Part shown: positions 45,354-53,116 of the stretch, one piece after another
How positions within the stretch are numbered: position 1 is the first letter of the stretch
Layout: each line of letters starts with the position of its first letter
From: VXYL01 sp965199915
GTDB lineage: Bacteria > Pseudomonadota > Gammaproteobacteria > Pseudomonadales > Azotimanducaceae
NCBI GenBank assembly: GCA_965199915.1
Contig: OZ241348.1
Span: 806,001-870,000, forward strand
DNA: 64,000 nucleotides
Reading direction: 5' to 3'
Position numbers and translations under genes: made by a program
The notes under the pieces: model-generated
Databases searched by the model: none
What the model was told of the DNA's origin: nothing
Seen by the model: only the letters and a program-made list of their open reading frames with translations

Positions 45354-45366
45354 CATTTCCGCCTCC
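45354..45366 (-). promoter_or_regulatory. Strong Shine-Dalgarno and ATG before the C tract
   Basis: In the gene's orientation GGAGG (45362-45366) stands five bases before an ATG (45354-45356). From this ATG the frame reads MFLIDLGLAIAG..., passes the tract as eight Pro codons, and stops ten codons later (TAG). With 22 or 25 C residues it would enter the LRR protein frame without interruption. Confidence 0.75.
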
Positions 45367-45383
45367 GCCAACCAAAGATTGAA

Positions 45384-46104
45384 TCAGCCTACACTACTCG
45401 ACAGTGTGAAGGCAACGAGTTCGCGGAAGAAGCGGCGGGCGTTGAAGGCGGTGGCGCGGGAGTAGACGCGGGCGAACATGCGTCGGGTGAAGGGGCAGAC
45501 GGCGCGGAACTCCTTGAACTCGACGCCGTCGGCGCGGACGGTCATGTGGTCGGTCCGCACGAGTTCGCCGGGCGCCGCGGCGCGGTCGCCGTGCCTCCAG
45601 CGGCGGGCGTGGCCGCTGGCGAAGTCGCGCTTGCGCTTCGCCTTGACGCGGCCGTGGCAGTGGAAGGCGCAGGGCTTGATCCGGCCCCGCGCCACGGCGC
45701 GTTCGAGGATGCGCCCCACCGTCGAGACGCTGACGGCGCAGCCGTTCTTCTGGCGCTTGAGTTCGTGGTGGATGCGCCGCTTGCCGCAGTACGGGCGGGC
45801 GTCGCGGACGGCCAGCACGCGGCGCTCGTCGCGCTTCGTCCAACGCGGCTAGGAACAGCGCCGCGGACGGCTCTTGGGAACCCAGCCCGCGGACGCCGCG
45901 CTCGTTCAACGCCTTGCGCCAGTCGTAGCACGTGCTGCGCCGCAGTTCGACGGCCTTGAGCGCCGCCGACAGCGGGATGCGGTCCTCGTTGACCAGCGCC
46001 TCGATCTTGCCGAGCAGGCGCAGGCGCTCCTTCGCCGTCGGACAGTTCGTCTCGTCGACGCGCGGCTTGCGGTAGCATGACGCCGGTGCGGGTTTGACCT
46101 GCAT
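45384..46104 (-). pseudogene. Decayed IS481-like transposase/integrase
   Basis: The N-terminal part begins at the ATG at 46104 (MQVKPAPASCYRKP) with an HTH-like region (ALKAVELRRSTCYDWRKAL). The frame then shifts near 45830, after which the integrase part continues (CGKRRIHHELKRQ, VSVSTVGRIL, the first catalytic Asp in VRTDHMTV). It breaks off at about 45405 before the second Asp and the Glu. Frameshift and truncation make it inactive. The break point abuts the upstream region of the LRR gene, so the relic now lies directly before that gene's start region. Confidence 0.8.
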
Positions 46105-46219
46105 GGTTCGGGTCTCCTTTTCAGTTCTCTCAAAACCAAAGGCCACCCGAATCCCGCGCCCGCCGGCCTTTGCCGCGGGCGCGGCCCTTCCGAAAGACGC
46201 CGGAGGTTCCGCCGCCATC

Positions 46220-46302
46220 GCTGGGCTTCGCGCCGCGTCAAATCGCTACGCGATTCCTTCGCTTCGCTACGGCCCTTCGGGTGACCCGACGCGAAGCCCA
46301 GC
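46220..46302. repeat. Long inverted repeat with nested palindrome
   Basis: GCTGGGCTTCGCG (46220-46232) is a perfect inverted match to CGCGAAGCCCAGC (46290-46302). Inside lies the palindrome AATCGC-TAC-GCGATT (46241-46255) and further short GAAGCG/CGCTTC pairs. It resembles REP-type intergenic elements. Confidence 0.7.
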
Positions 46303-46313
46303 TACCTTGTTCG

Positions 46314-46343
46314 CGATGGTCGCAAGCAAGCTTGCGGCCATCG
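46314..46343. repeat. Second short inverted repeat
   Basis: CGATGGTCGCAAGC (46314-46327) pairs with GCTTGCGGCCATCG (46330-46343) with one mismatch and a 2-bp spacer. It lies 11 bp after the larger inverted repeat and may belong to the same element. Confidence 0.65.
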
Positions 46344-46573
46344 CCCAGCGGCTACTTCACACCCCCCTCGACCGCCTCCACACCAAGGGCGACGGAGTCC
46401 GAAATGTCCCTGAGCCCCGACAACAGGGTAACTTCAATGGCAGCAAAAACCGCATGCTGCATGGTCGAGGGCATCAAGGGCGACGCCGCGTAGCGGGCGC
46501 GGGTGGCGGGACGTGGCGGAGTTGGTGACGGAAGCGGGCCGGCGATGCCGGTTGCTCCCACGTCACCCGCAGA

Positions 46574-47848
46574 TCAGCCCGCCGCGGCGGGCTGCTCGTA
46601 GATCGAATCTTCTTGCGTGGACTCTTCGGAAATCTTGCGCCCTAGCGACACGAACGTGGGGATTTCCTCCTCGGCGAGCTCGCGCATGGCGATCTTGCGC
46701 CGCATGGCCGCTTCCAAATACGGCGCGAGCTCGGACATCTTCTTGCGCTCTCGCTCCGCTTCGCGCTCCTTGAACTCCGGCATGACCTCGGCGGCGAACA
46801 ACTCCAGCGCCTCGCAGATGTGCTCGTGCTTGTTGCGTCCGGCTTGTTGAATGAAGGTGACTTGATCGACGCCGCAAGCCTCGAACTTGAGCAGGTGTTC
46901 GCGCAGGTCGTCCGGGGTGCCGATGCCGCCGCGGCTGCCGGAGAGCGCCTTGGTGATGTCCATGGTTTCCGCCTCCTGGGCCTTCATGGTCTCGAACTGC
47001 CGCCACAAGTCGGTGCGTCCCGGCGTGTGCTCGCCGAAGGCGTACAGGCTGCCGAGCGCGAAGCCGAAAAACTCGAAGCCGCGCAGTCCGCGCCGCACCG
47101 CTTCCTCCCGGTCCCGGTGGCAGGAGAAGCTGGACACCATGCAGATGTTGGGATTGATCGCGTGGCCAATGGGCACGCAGGCGTCGGATTTGATGATGCC
47201 GTAATACTCCTCCACCCACTCGGTGGCCTCCGCCGGATCCACGAACGCGAAGGTGAGGGCGCCGATGCCGAGTCGCGCGGCCATGCGGATCGTCTCCCGT
47301 TGCGAGCACGCGACCCACAGCGGCGGATGCGGGCGCTGCACGGGCTTCGGCACGATGTTTCGGCACGGCATCTCGAAGTGCTGGCCCTTGTAGCCGGGAT
47401 ACGGATCCATCGCCAGCATGTTGCAGATCTGCTCCACGGCTTCCATGTAGATCTTGCGTTTGCGCTGCACCGGAATGCCAAAGCCGCCGAGCTCCAGCTC
47501 GGCGGAGGATTCGCCGGTGCCGAACTCCACCCGGCCGTTTGAGACCAAGTCCAACGTGGCGATCACTTCCGCCGTGCGCGCCGGGTGGTTGTACGCCGGG
47601 ATCACTTGGCGAATGCCTTGCCCCAAACGAATGTTCTTGGTGCGCTGCGAGCAAGCCGCGAGGAACACCTCCGGCGCCGAGGAGTGGGAGTACTCCTCCA
47701 AGAAGTGGTGCTCAACCTCCCAAGCGAAATCGATGCCAAGGCGGTCCGCCACTTCCACCTGCTCCAAGGCGTCGTTGAAGAGCTTCTGCTCGTCCCCTTC
47801 GTGCCACGGCCTTGGCAGTTGGTGCTCGTAGAAGATGCCGAATTTCAT
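46574..47848 (-). CDS. LLM-class flavin-dependent oxidoreductase
   Basis: The protein has 424 residues from the ATG at 47848. The bacterial luciferase-like fold is visible: N-terminal MKFGIFYEHQLP, AWEVEHHFLEEYSHSSAP, GQGIRQVIPAYNHP (flavin-binding region), RVEFGTGESS, and the helical C-terminus. Enzymes of this class use FMN or F420 to oxidise small organics such as alkanes, sulfonates or aldehydes. The acidic C-terminal extension after ~370 (SELAPYLEAAMRRKIAM) is seen in a subset of the family. The substrate cannot be fixed. It is divergent from argE. Confidence 0.85.
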   Translation of the reverse strand: MKFGIFYEHQLPRPWHEGDEQKLFNDALEQVEVADRLGIDFAWEVEHHFLEEYSHSSAPEVFLAACSQRTKNIRLGQGIRQVIPAYNHPARTAEVIATLDLVSNGRVEFGTGESSAELELGGFGIPVQRKRKIYMEAVEQICNMLAMDPYPGYKGQHFEMPCRNIVPKPVQRPHPPLWVACSQRETIRMAARLGIGALTFAFVDPAEATEWVEEYYGIIKSDACVPIGHAINPNICMVSSFSCHRDREEAVRRGLRGFEFFGFALGSLYAFGEHTPGRTDLWRQFETMKAQEAETMDITKALSGSRGGIGTPDDLREHLLKFEACGVDQVTFIQQAGRNKHEHICEALELFAAEVMPEFKEREAERERKKMSELAPYLEAAMRRKIAMRELAEEEIPTFVSLGRKISEESTQEDSIYEQPAAAG

Positions 47849-48020
47849 GCTGAGATCGTCCGCTGCGGTTTGCGAGCAGCGAAGTCAAACGCCTTGACGG
47901 GCGGATTGCAAGCCTCCGCGAGCCTCCACGGAAAGCAAGCGAGGCAGGCGGGCGCCGGCCGCTTTGTGTTTGCCGGCGATCGCGTTATGGTTGCGTCAAC
48001 GCCTTCCCGCGCATTTCTCC

Positions 48021-49166
48021 ATGCCCATTCCGAATCCCACCGAAATGCTGCGCACCCTTGTCGGCGAGCCATCGGTCAGCAGCACCGACGCGGCGCGGGA
48101 TCAAGGCAACCTCGCCGTGGTCCACCACTTGGCGAACTGGCTGGAGGACTTGCGCTTCCAAGTGGAGCTGCTGCCGCTGCCGAACAAGCCGGGCAAGGCC
48201 AACTTGGTTGCCCGCCGCGAAGGCGGCTGCGACGGCGCCGGGCTGGTGCTCGCCGGCCACACGGACACCGTGCCGTGCGACGAGGCGCTTTGGCAGGTGG
48301 ATCCCTTCAAGCTCACGGAACGCGACAACCGGCTCCATGGCCTTGGCGCCTGCGACATGAAGGGGTTCTTTCCGTTGGCGTTGGCGGCCGCCGCCGAACA
48401 CCGGGACGCCAAGCTCCGCAACTCCCTCACCGTGGTCGCCACCGCGGACGAGGAATCCTGCATGGACGGCGCCCGCGCGCTCGCCGCCACAGGTGTGCCC
48501 AAAGCGGCGGCGGCGGTGATCGGCGAACCCACGGGCCTCGCGCCCGTGCGCGCCCACAAAGGCGTGGCCATGCTGTCCGTTGCCGCGCAAGGCGCGTCCG
48601 GGCACTCCTCGGATCCGGCCCTTGGCGACAACGCCTTGGAGGCCATGCATCGGATAATCGGCGCGCTGCTGCGATTGCGCGCCGAGTGGGCGTCTCGCCA
48701 CGTTGATGAGAGCTTCGCGGTTGCCGTGCCCACCCTGAACCTCGGCTGCCTCCACGCCGGCGACAATCCCAACCGCATCTGCGGCCACGCCGAGCTGCAA
48801 ATCGACTTGCGCCTGCTGCCGGGCATGGACACCGCCGCGGTCGTCGACGAGGTGCGCGAGCGGGCCGAGGCCGCCGGCGAGGGAACTCCTGTGGCCGTGC
48901 GGACGATGTTCGATCCGATAGAGCCGTACCAAACCGCTGCCGACGGCGCGTTGGTGCGAACCTTGGAGGCGCTTTCCGGCCATGCCGCCGGCACCGTGGC
49001 GTTCGGCACGGAAGCGCCCTTCTTCCAAGCGCTCGGCATGGAAACGGTGGTGTTCGGGCCGGGCGCCATCGATCAAGCCCACCAACCGAACGAGTTCATC
49101 GACCGCGCGCAGTTCCAACCCACGCGCGACGCGCTCGGCGCGCTGATCACGCGCTATTGCCGGTGA
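48021..49166 (+). CDS. argE: Acetylornithine deacetylase (M20 family)
   Basis: The protein has 381 residues from the ATG at 48021. It removes the acetyl group from N-acetylornithine in arginine synthesis. The di-zinc M20 motifs are present: AGHTDTVP (His, Asp), GLGACDMKGF (bridging Asp), ADEESCMDGAR (catalytic Glu pair), IGEPTGL, and a late His in QAHQPNEF. The GxGACDMKGF form and the length fit ArgE better than DapE. ilvD follows 29 bp downstream on the same strand. Confidence 0.88.
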   Translation: MPIPNPTEMLRTLVGEPSVSSTDAARDQGNLAVVHHLANWLEDLRFQVELLPLPNKPGKANLVARREGGCDGAGLVLAGHTDTVPCDEALWQVDPFKLTERDNRLHGLGACDMKGFFPLALAAAAEHRDAKLRNSLTVVATADEESCMDGARALAATGVPKAAAAVIGEPTGLAPVRAHKGVAMLSVAAQGASGHSSDPALGDNALEAMHRIIGALLRLRAEWASRHVDESFAVAVPTLNLGCLHAGDNPNRICGHAELQIDLRLLPGMDTAAVVDEVRERAEAAGEGTPVAVRTMFDPIEPYQTAADGALVRTLEALSGHAAGTVAFGTEAPFFQALGMETVVFGPGAIDQAHQPNEFIDRAQFQPTRDALGALITRYCR

Positions 49167-49195
49167 GCGTGCGCGCCACCTCTTGCAAGGCTGCC

Positions 49196-50872
49196 ATGAC
49201 CACGACCAAACGCCCGTACTCCTCCGTCGTCGTCGACGGCGTCGAGCAAGCGCCCAGCCGCGCCATGTTGTATCCCGTCGGCTTCCAGCGCCAGGACTTC
49301 GCCAAGGCGCAGGTTGGCATCGCTTCCACCTGGTCGATGGTCACGCCCTGCAACATGCACATCGACAAGCTCGCCGACGCCGCCGCGCAAGGCGCGGAAG
49401 CGGCCGGCGCCAAGAGCGTGGTGTTCAACACCATCACCGTCTCGGACGGCATCTCGATGGGCACGCCGGGCATGCGCTATTCGCTGGTCTCGCGGGAAGT
49501 GATCGCCGATTCCATCGAGACCGTGGTGGGCGCCCAGGGATTCGACGGCGTGGTGGCCATCGGGGGGTGCGACAAGAACATGCCGGCGTGCGCGATGGCG
49601 TTGGCGCGATTGGACCGCCCGGGCGTCTTCGTCTATGGAGGCACCATCCAAACCGGCGCCGAGCGCCGCGACATCATCTCCGTGTTCGAGGCGGTGGGCG
49701 GCCACGCTGCCGGCACGGTAAGCGACGCCGAATTGCTCGCCGTGGAGCAAACCGCCATCCCGGGGCCAGGCGCCTGCGCCGGCATGTACACCGCCAACAC
49801 CATGGCCTCGGCCATCGAGGCGATGGGCTTGTCGCTGCCCAACTCGTCCGCCCAAGAAGCGGTAAGCGAGCGCAAGCGGCGGGACGCCTACGCGGCCGGA
49901 GAGGCCGCGGCGCGGCTGGTGCAAGCCGGCATCAAGCCCTCGGACATCCTCTGCCTGGAGGCGTTCGAGAACGCCATCTCCGTGGTGACGGCGTTGGAAG
50001 GCTCCACCAACGCGGTGCTGCACCTGCTGGCCATTGCCAGCGCCGCCGGCGTGCCTCTCGCCATCGACGACTTCACCCGCATCGGCCAGCGCGTGCCGGT
50101 GCTCGCGGACATGCGCCCCGCCGGCAACTACGCCATGTCCGAGTTGATCGCCATCGGCGGCGTCCGGCCGCTGATGAAGACCTTGCTGGACGCCGGCTTG
50201 CTGCACGGCGAGTGTCTCACCGTCACCGGCAAGACGCTGCGCGAGAACCTGGCGGGCGTGCGTCCCTATCCCGAAGGGCAGCGCATCATCCGGCCGCTGC
50301 GCGATCCTATCAAGCCAGACGGCCACCTGGTGATCCTGCGCGGCAATCTCGCGCCGGACGGCGCCGTGGCGAAGATCACCGGCCACGAGGGGTTGCGCTT
50401 CACCGGCGTGGCGCGCGTGTTCCACGGCGAGGAAGCCGGCATGGCGGCCATCATGGACGGCACGGTGCGCAAAGGCGACGTGGTGGTGATCCGGTACGAA
50501 GGGCCGAAGGGCGGGCCGGGGATGCGGGAGATGCTAAGTCCCACCAGCGCCATCAACGGGCGCGGCCTGTCCGGCGCGGTGGCGCTGCTCACGGACGGGC
50601 GCTTTTCCGGCGGTTCGCACGGTTTCGTCGTTGGCCACGTCACGCCGGAAGCGTTCGAGGGCGGCCCCATCGCCCTGGTCGAAGACGGCGACGCCATCAC
50701 CGTGGACGCCGAGCGGCGCGCGATCACCTTGGCGGTGGACGCGCCGGAACTGGCCGCGCGCCGGGCCAAGTGGCGACGTCCAGAACCGTACGCCCGGCGC
50801 GGCGCGCTGGCCAAATACGCGCGGCTAGTGTCCTCTGCCTCGGAAGGCGCGGTGACCGACAACGGCTTGTGA
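49196..50872 (+). CDS. ilvD: Dihydroxy-acid dehydratase
   Basis: The protein has 558 residues from the ATG at 49196, with AAGG five bases before it; a longer frame to 49157 overlaps argE and is less likely. It carries out the dehydration step of valine, isoleucine and leucine synthesis with an iron-sulfur cluster. The ligand motifs TPCNMH, GGCDKNMPAC and GPGACAGMYTANTM are all present, as are LPNSS and the catalytic-serine loop GRFSGGSHG near the end. Three clustered Cys positions suggest the oxygen-sensitive or [2Fe-2S] type; the sequence alone does not decide. Confidence 0.95.
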   Translation: MTTTKRPYSSVVVDGVEQAPSRAMLYPVGFQRQDFAKAQVGIASTWSMVTPCNMHIDKLADAAAQGAEAAGAKSVVFNTITVSDGISMGTPGMRYSLVSREVIADSIETVVGAQGFDGVVAIGGCDKNMPACAMALARLDRPGVFVYGGTIQTGAERRDIISVFEAVGGHAAGTVSDAELLAVEQTAIPGPGACAGMYTANTMASAIEAMGLSLPNSSAQEAVSERKRRDAYAAGEAAARLVQAGIKPSDILCLEAFENAISVVTALEGSTNAVLHLLAIASAAGVPLAIDDFTRIGQRVPVLADMRPAGNYAMSELIAIGGVRPLMKTLLDAGLLHGECLTVTGKTLRENLAGVRPYPEGQRIIRPLRDPIKPDGHLVILRGNLAPDGAVAKITGHEGLRFTGVARVFHGEEAGMAAIMDGTVRKGDVVVIRYEGPKGGPGMREMLSPTSAINGRGLSGAVALLTDGRFSGGSHGFVVGHVTPEAFEGGPIALVEDGDAITVDAERRAITLAVDAPELAARRAKWRRPEPYARRGALAKYARLVSSASEGAVTDNGL

Positions 50873-50903
50873 CCACCGGCGGGCGCCGGGATGCGAACAC
50901 CGC

Positions 50904-51812
50904 TCACCGCACGCGCAGCACGAACACCATGAAGTAGCGCTCGGCGTCCTGCCACAGCGCCAAACGTTCGAATCCGGCGCGTTCGACCTTGGCGACGAAC
51001 TCGTCAGGCGCGTACTTGTAGGAGTTCTCCGTGTGCAGCGCCTCGCCGCGGGCGAAGGCGACCTCTTCGCCGTTCACCTTCACCACTTGGTCGCGGCGCG
51101 CGTCCAAGTACATTTCGATGCGGCCGGCGTTGGCGTTATACACCGCGCGATGCGCGAAGCCGCCCGGATCGAAATTGGCGCCCAAGGCGGCGTTCACGTG
51201 GCGGAGCAAATTGCGATTGAAGCGGGCGGTAACGCCGGCGGCGTCGTTGTAGGCGCGCAACAACACGCTGGGGTCTTTTTTCGCGTCGACGCCGACGATC
51301 AGGCAGCCGCCCGATTGCAGGACGCCGGCCGCGTTGCGCAGGAACACGTCGGCGGCGGGGGGATCGAAATTGCCGATGCTGGAGCCGGGAAAAAACACCA
51401 CCCGCGGCAACCCCGCCACCGGCTCAGGCAGTTCGAACGGGCACGTGTAATCCGCGCAGGTGGGGTAGACGGCAAGGTGCGGGTAGTCCTCGAAGACGGC
51501 GCGAGCGGACTTCACCAAATGGTCCTTGGAGATGTCCACTGGCACATAGGCGAGCGGCCGACACGCATCGATGAGAATGCGCGCTTTCGCGCTGCTGCCG
51601 CTGCCGAACTCCACAAGACACCCGCCGGAGGGAACTTTGGCGGCGATCGCCATGCGGTTGGCGCGCAGGATGGAGATCTCCGTGCGCGTCAGGTAATACT
51701 CCGGCAGCCGCGTGATGGCGTCGAAGAGCTCGGACCCGGCGGCGTCGTAGAAGTACTTGGGGGCAATTGCCTTTCGCGCGCGTTGCAAGCCGCGCACCAC
51801 CTCCGCCGCCAT
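50904..51812 (-). CDS. egtD: L-histidine N-alpha-methyltransferase (EgtD)
   Basis: The ATG at 51812 gives 302 residues. The enzyme trimethylates histidine to hercynine with three SAM molecules, the first step of ergothioneine synthesis. Characteristic blocks are PKYFYDAAGSELFDAITRLP, YYLTRTEISIL, the SAM-binding VEFGSGSSAKARILIDA, VPVDIS, FFPGSSIGNFDP and the histidine-binding GVDAKKDPSVLLRAYNDAAG. The open frame continues upstream to overlap the egtB stop, where a CTG sits in a CTGA overlap. A few more N-terminal residues from that non-standard start are possible. It is the last gene of the long minus-strand run. Confidence 0.93.
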   Translation of the reverse strand: MAAEVVRGLQRARKAIAPKYFYDAAGSELFDAITRLPEYYLTRTEISILRANRMAIAAKVPSGGCLVEFGSGSSAKARILIDACRPLAYVPVDISKDHLVKSARAVFEDYPHLAVYPTCADYTCPFELPEPVAGLPRVVFFPGSSIGNFDPPAADVFLRNAAGVLQSGGCLIVGVDAKKDPSVLLRAYNDAAGVTARFNRNLLRHVNAALGANFDPGGFAHRAVYNANAGRIEMYLDARRDQVVKVNGEEVAFARGEALHTENSYKYAPDEFVAKVERAGFERLALWQDAERYFMVFVLRVR

Positions 51813-51874
51813 GTCCGGCGCTGGCGGCTTGCGATCGAATAGCTCGAAGGCCGGATTGTCGGAATCGATGGCGG

Positions 51875-53116
51875 TCAGTCCCCGGCGACCGTGCGCGCCA
51901 AGCGGATGCCGGTGAACTGCCAGCGATCCTTTGGATAGAAGAAGTTGCGGTAACTCGCACGCATGTGGCCGGGCGGCGTCGCGCAGGAGCCGCCGCGCAG
52001 CACCTGTTGGCCGGACATGAACTTGCCGTTGTATTCGCCCAATGCGCCGGACAGGGGGCGAAAGCCCGGATAGGGGGCGTATGCGCTCGCGGTCCACTCC
52101 CAGCAGTCGCCGAACAGTTGCGCCACCGCCCCGCTGTTGCGCGCCGGTTCTGGATGTAGGCCGCCCTCGGCGAAATTGTCCGCAAGGCCAACACCGTTCG
52201 CCGCGTGTTCCCATTCGGCTTCCGTTGGCAGCCGCGCGGCCGCCCAGCGCGCGTAGGCGTCCGCTTCGAAGTAGCTGACATGCGTCACCGGCGCGGACGC
52301 GGCCAATGGCCGTTCGCCGTCCAAGCGGTATTCGAGCCACTCGCCCGCTTGCCGGCGCCAATACATCGGCGCGCGAACGTGGTTGGCGCGCGCCCAAGCC
52401 CAACCGTCGGCAAGCCACAACGCCGGTTCGTCGTAACCGCCGGCGCCGATGAATTGCGCGTATTCGGCGTTGGTGACGAGGCGGTCGGCAAGCGCGAAGT
52501 CTTCCAACCACACCTTGTGCCTCGGCAGCTCGTTGTCGAAGCAAAAGCCGTCTTGCGCATTGGCGCCGATTTGGACGACTCCGCCGGGAATGTCCACAAA
52601 AGCAAGCGGCGGTGCCTCGCTGCTCGTCTCCGGTGGTGCCGGCCGGTACGCGGGACGCAGCGGGTTCGTGCCCAAGTTGCCTTTCACATCCGTGATGATC
52701 AATTCCTGATGTTGTTGTTCGTGGTGCAATCCAAGCGCGATGCGGCCGCTTGCCTTCCGATCGCCGGTCGCCAACAGGCAACCCATCGCTTTGTCAACGT
52801 GTGCCCGGTACGCCCGAATCTCGTCCAACCCGGGGCGCGACAACGTGCCGCGCTTCGGACGGGCGAACCGTGCGCCAACGCCCTCGTAGTAGGAGTTGAA
52901 CAAAAACTCGAACGAGGGATGAAACGGAACATAGCCGGGCACGAAGGCTTTGAGCAGGAAAACCTCGAAGAACCAAGTGGTGTGCGCCAAGTGCCACTTC
53001 GGCGGACTCGCGTCCACGAAAGGCTGCACGCCATGATCTTCCGCAGTCAGCGGAGCGCAGATCGCCTCCGTGCGGCGGCGCACGTCCACATACCGCAATG
53101 GCTTGCCGTTCAACAC
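51875..53116 (-). CDS. egtB: Ergothioneine biosynthesis sulfoxide synthase (EgtB)
   Basis: The protein has 413 residues from the GTG at 53116. It is a non-heme iron enzyme that joins a thiol (gamma-glutamylcysteine or cysteine) to hercynine with O2. The N-terminal DinB-like domain shows the iron ligands in WHLAHTTWFFE and LHHEQQHQEL (His, then His-x3-His pattern). The C-terminal sulfatase-modifying-factor fold shows RLPTEAEWEHAA, GDCWEWTAS, VLRGGSCATP and FTGIRLA. egtD lies immediately downstream. No egtA, egtC or egtE is visible in the window. The start overlaps the preceding oxidoreductase gene by 7 bp. Confidence 0.93.
   Translation of the reverse strand: MLNGKPLRYVDVRRRTEAICAPLTAEDHGVQPFVDASPPKWHLAHTTWFFEVFLLKAFVPGYVPFHPSFEFLFNSYYEGVGARFARPKRGTLSRPGLDEIRAYRAHVDKAMGCLLATGDRKASGRIALGLHHEQQHQELIITDVKGNLGTNPLRPAYRPAPPETSSEAPPLAFVDIPGGVVQIGANAQDGFCFDNELPRHKVWLEDFALADRLVTNAEYAQFIGAGGYDEPALWLADGWAWARANHVRAPMYWRRQAGEWLEYRLDGERPLAASAPVTHVSYFEADAYARWAAARLPTEAEWEHAANGVGLADNFAEGGLHPEPARNSGAVAQLFGDCWEWTASAYAPYPGFRPLSGALGEYNGKFMSGQQVLRGGSCATPPGHMRASYRNFFYPKDRWQFTGIRLARTVAGD

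Larger units (their letters stand above)
46105..46573. other. Intergenic region with short inverted repeats
   Basis: No gene was recognised in this ~470-bp stretch between the transposase relic and the LLM oxidoreductase gene. It contains a dense group of perfect and near-perfect inverted repeats (46220-46343, listed separately). The rest shows nothing recognisable. Confidence 0.6.

Noticed and set aside
48021..49166. Succinyl-diaminopimelate desuccinylase (DapE)
   Set aside because: Both are M20 enzymes, but the GLGACDMKGF metal motif and overall layout fit ArgE better.
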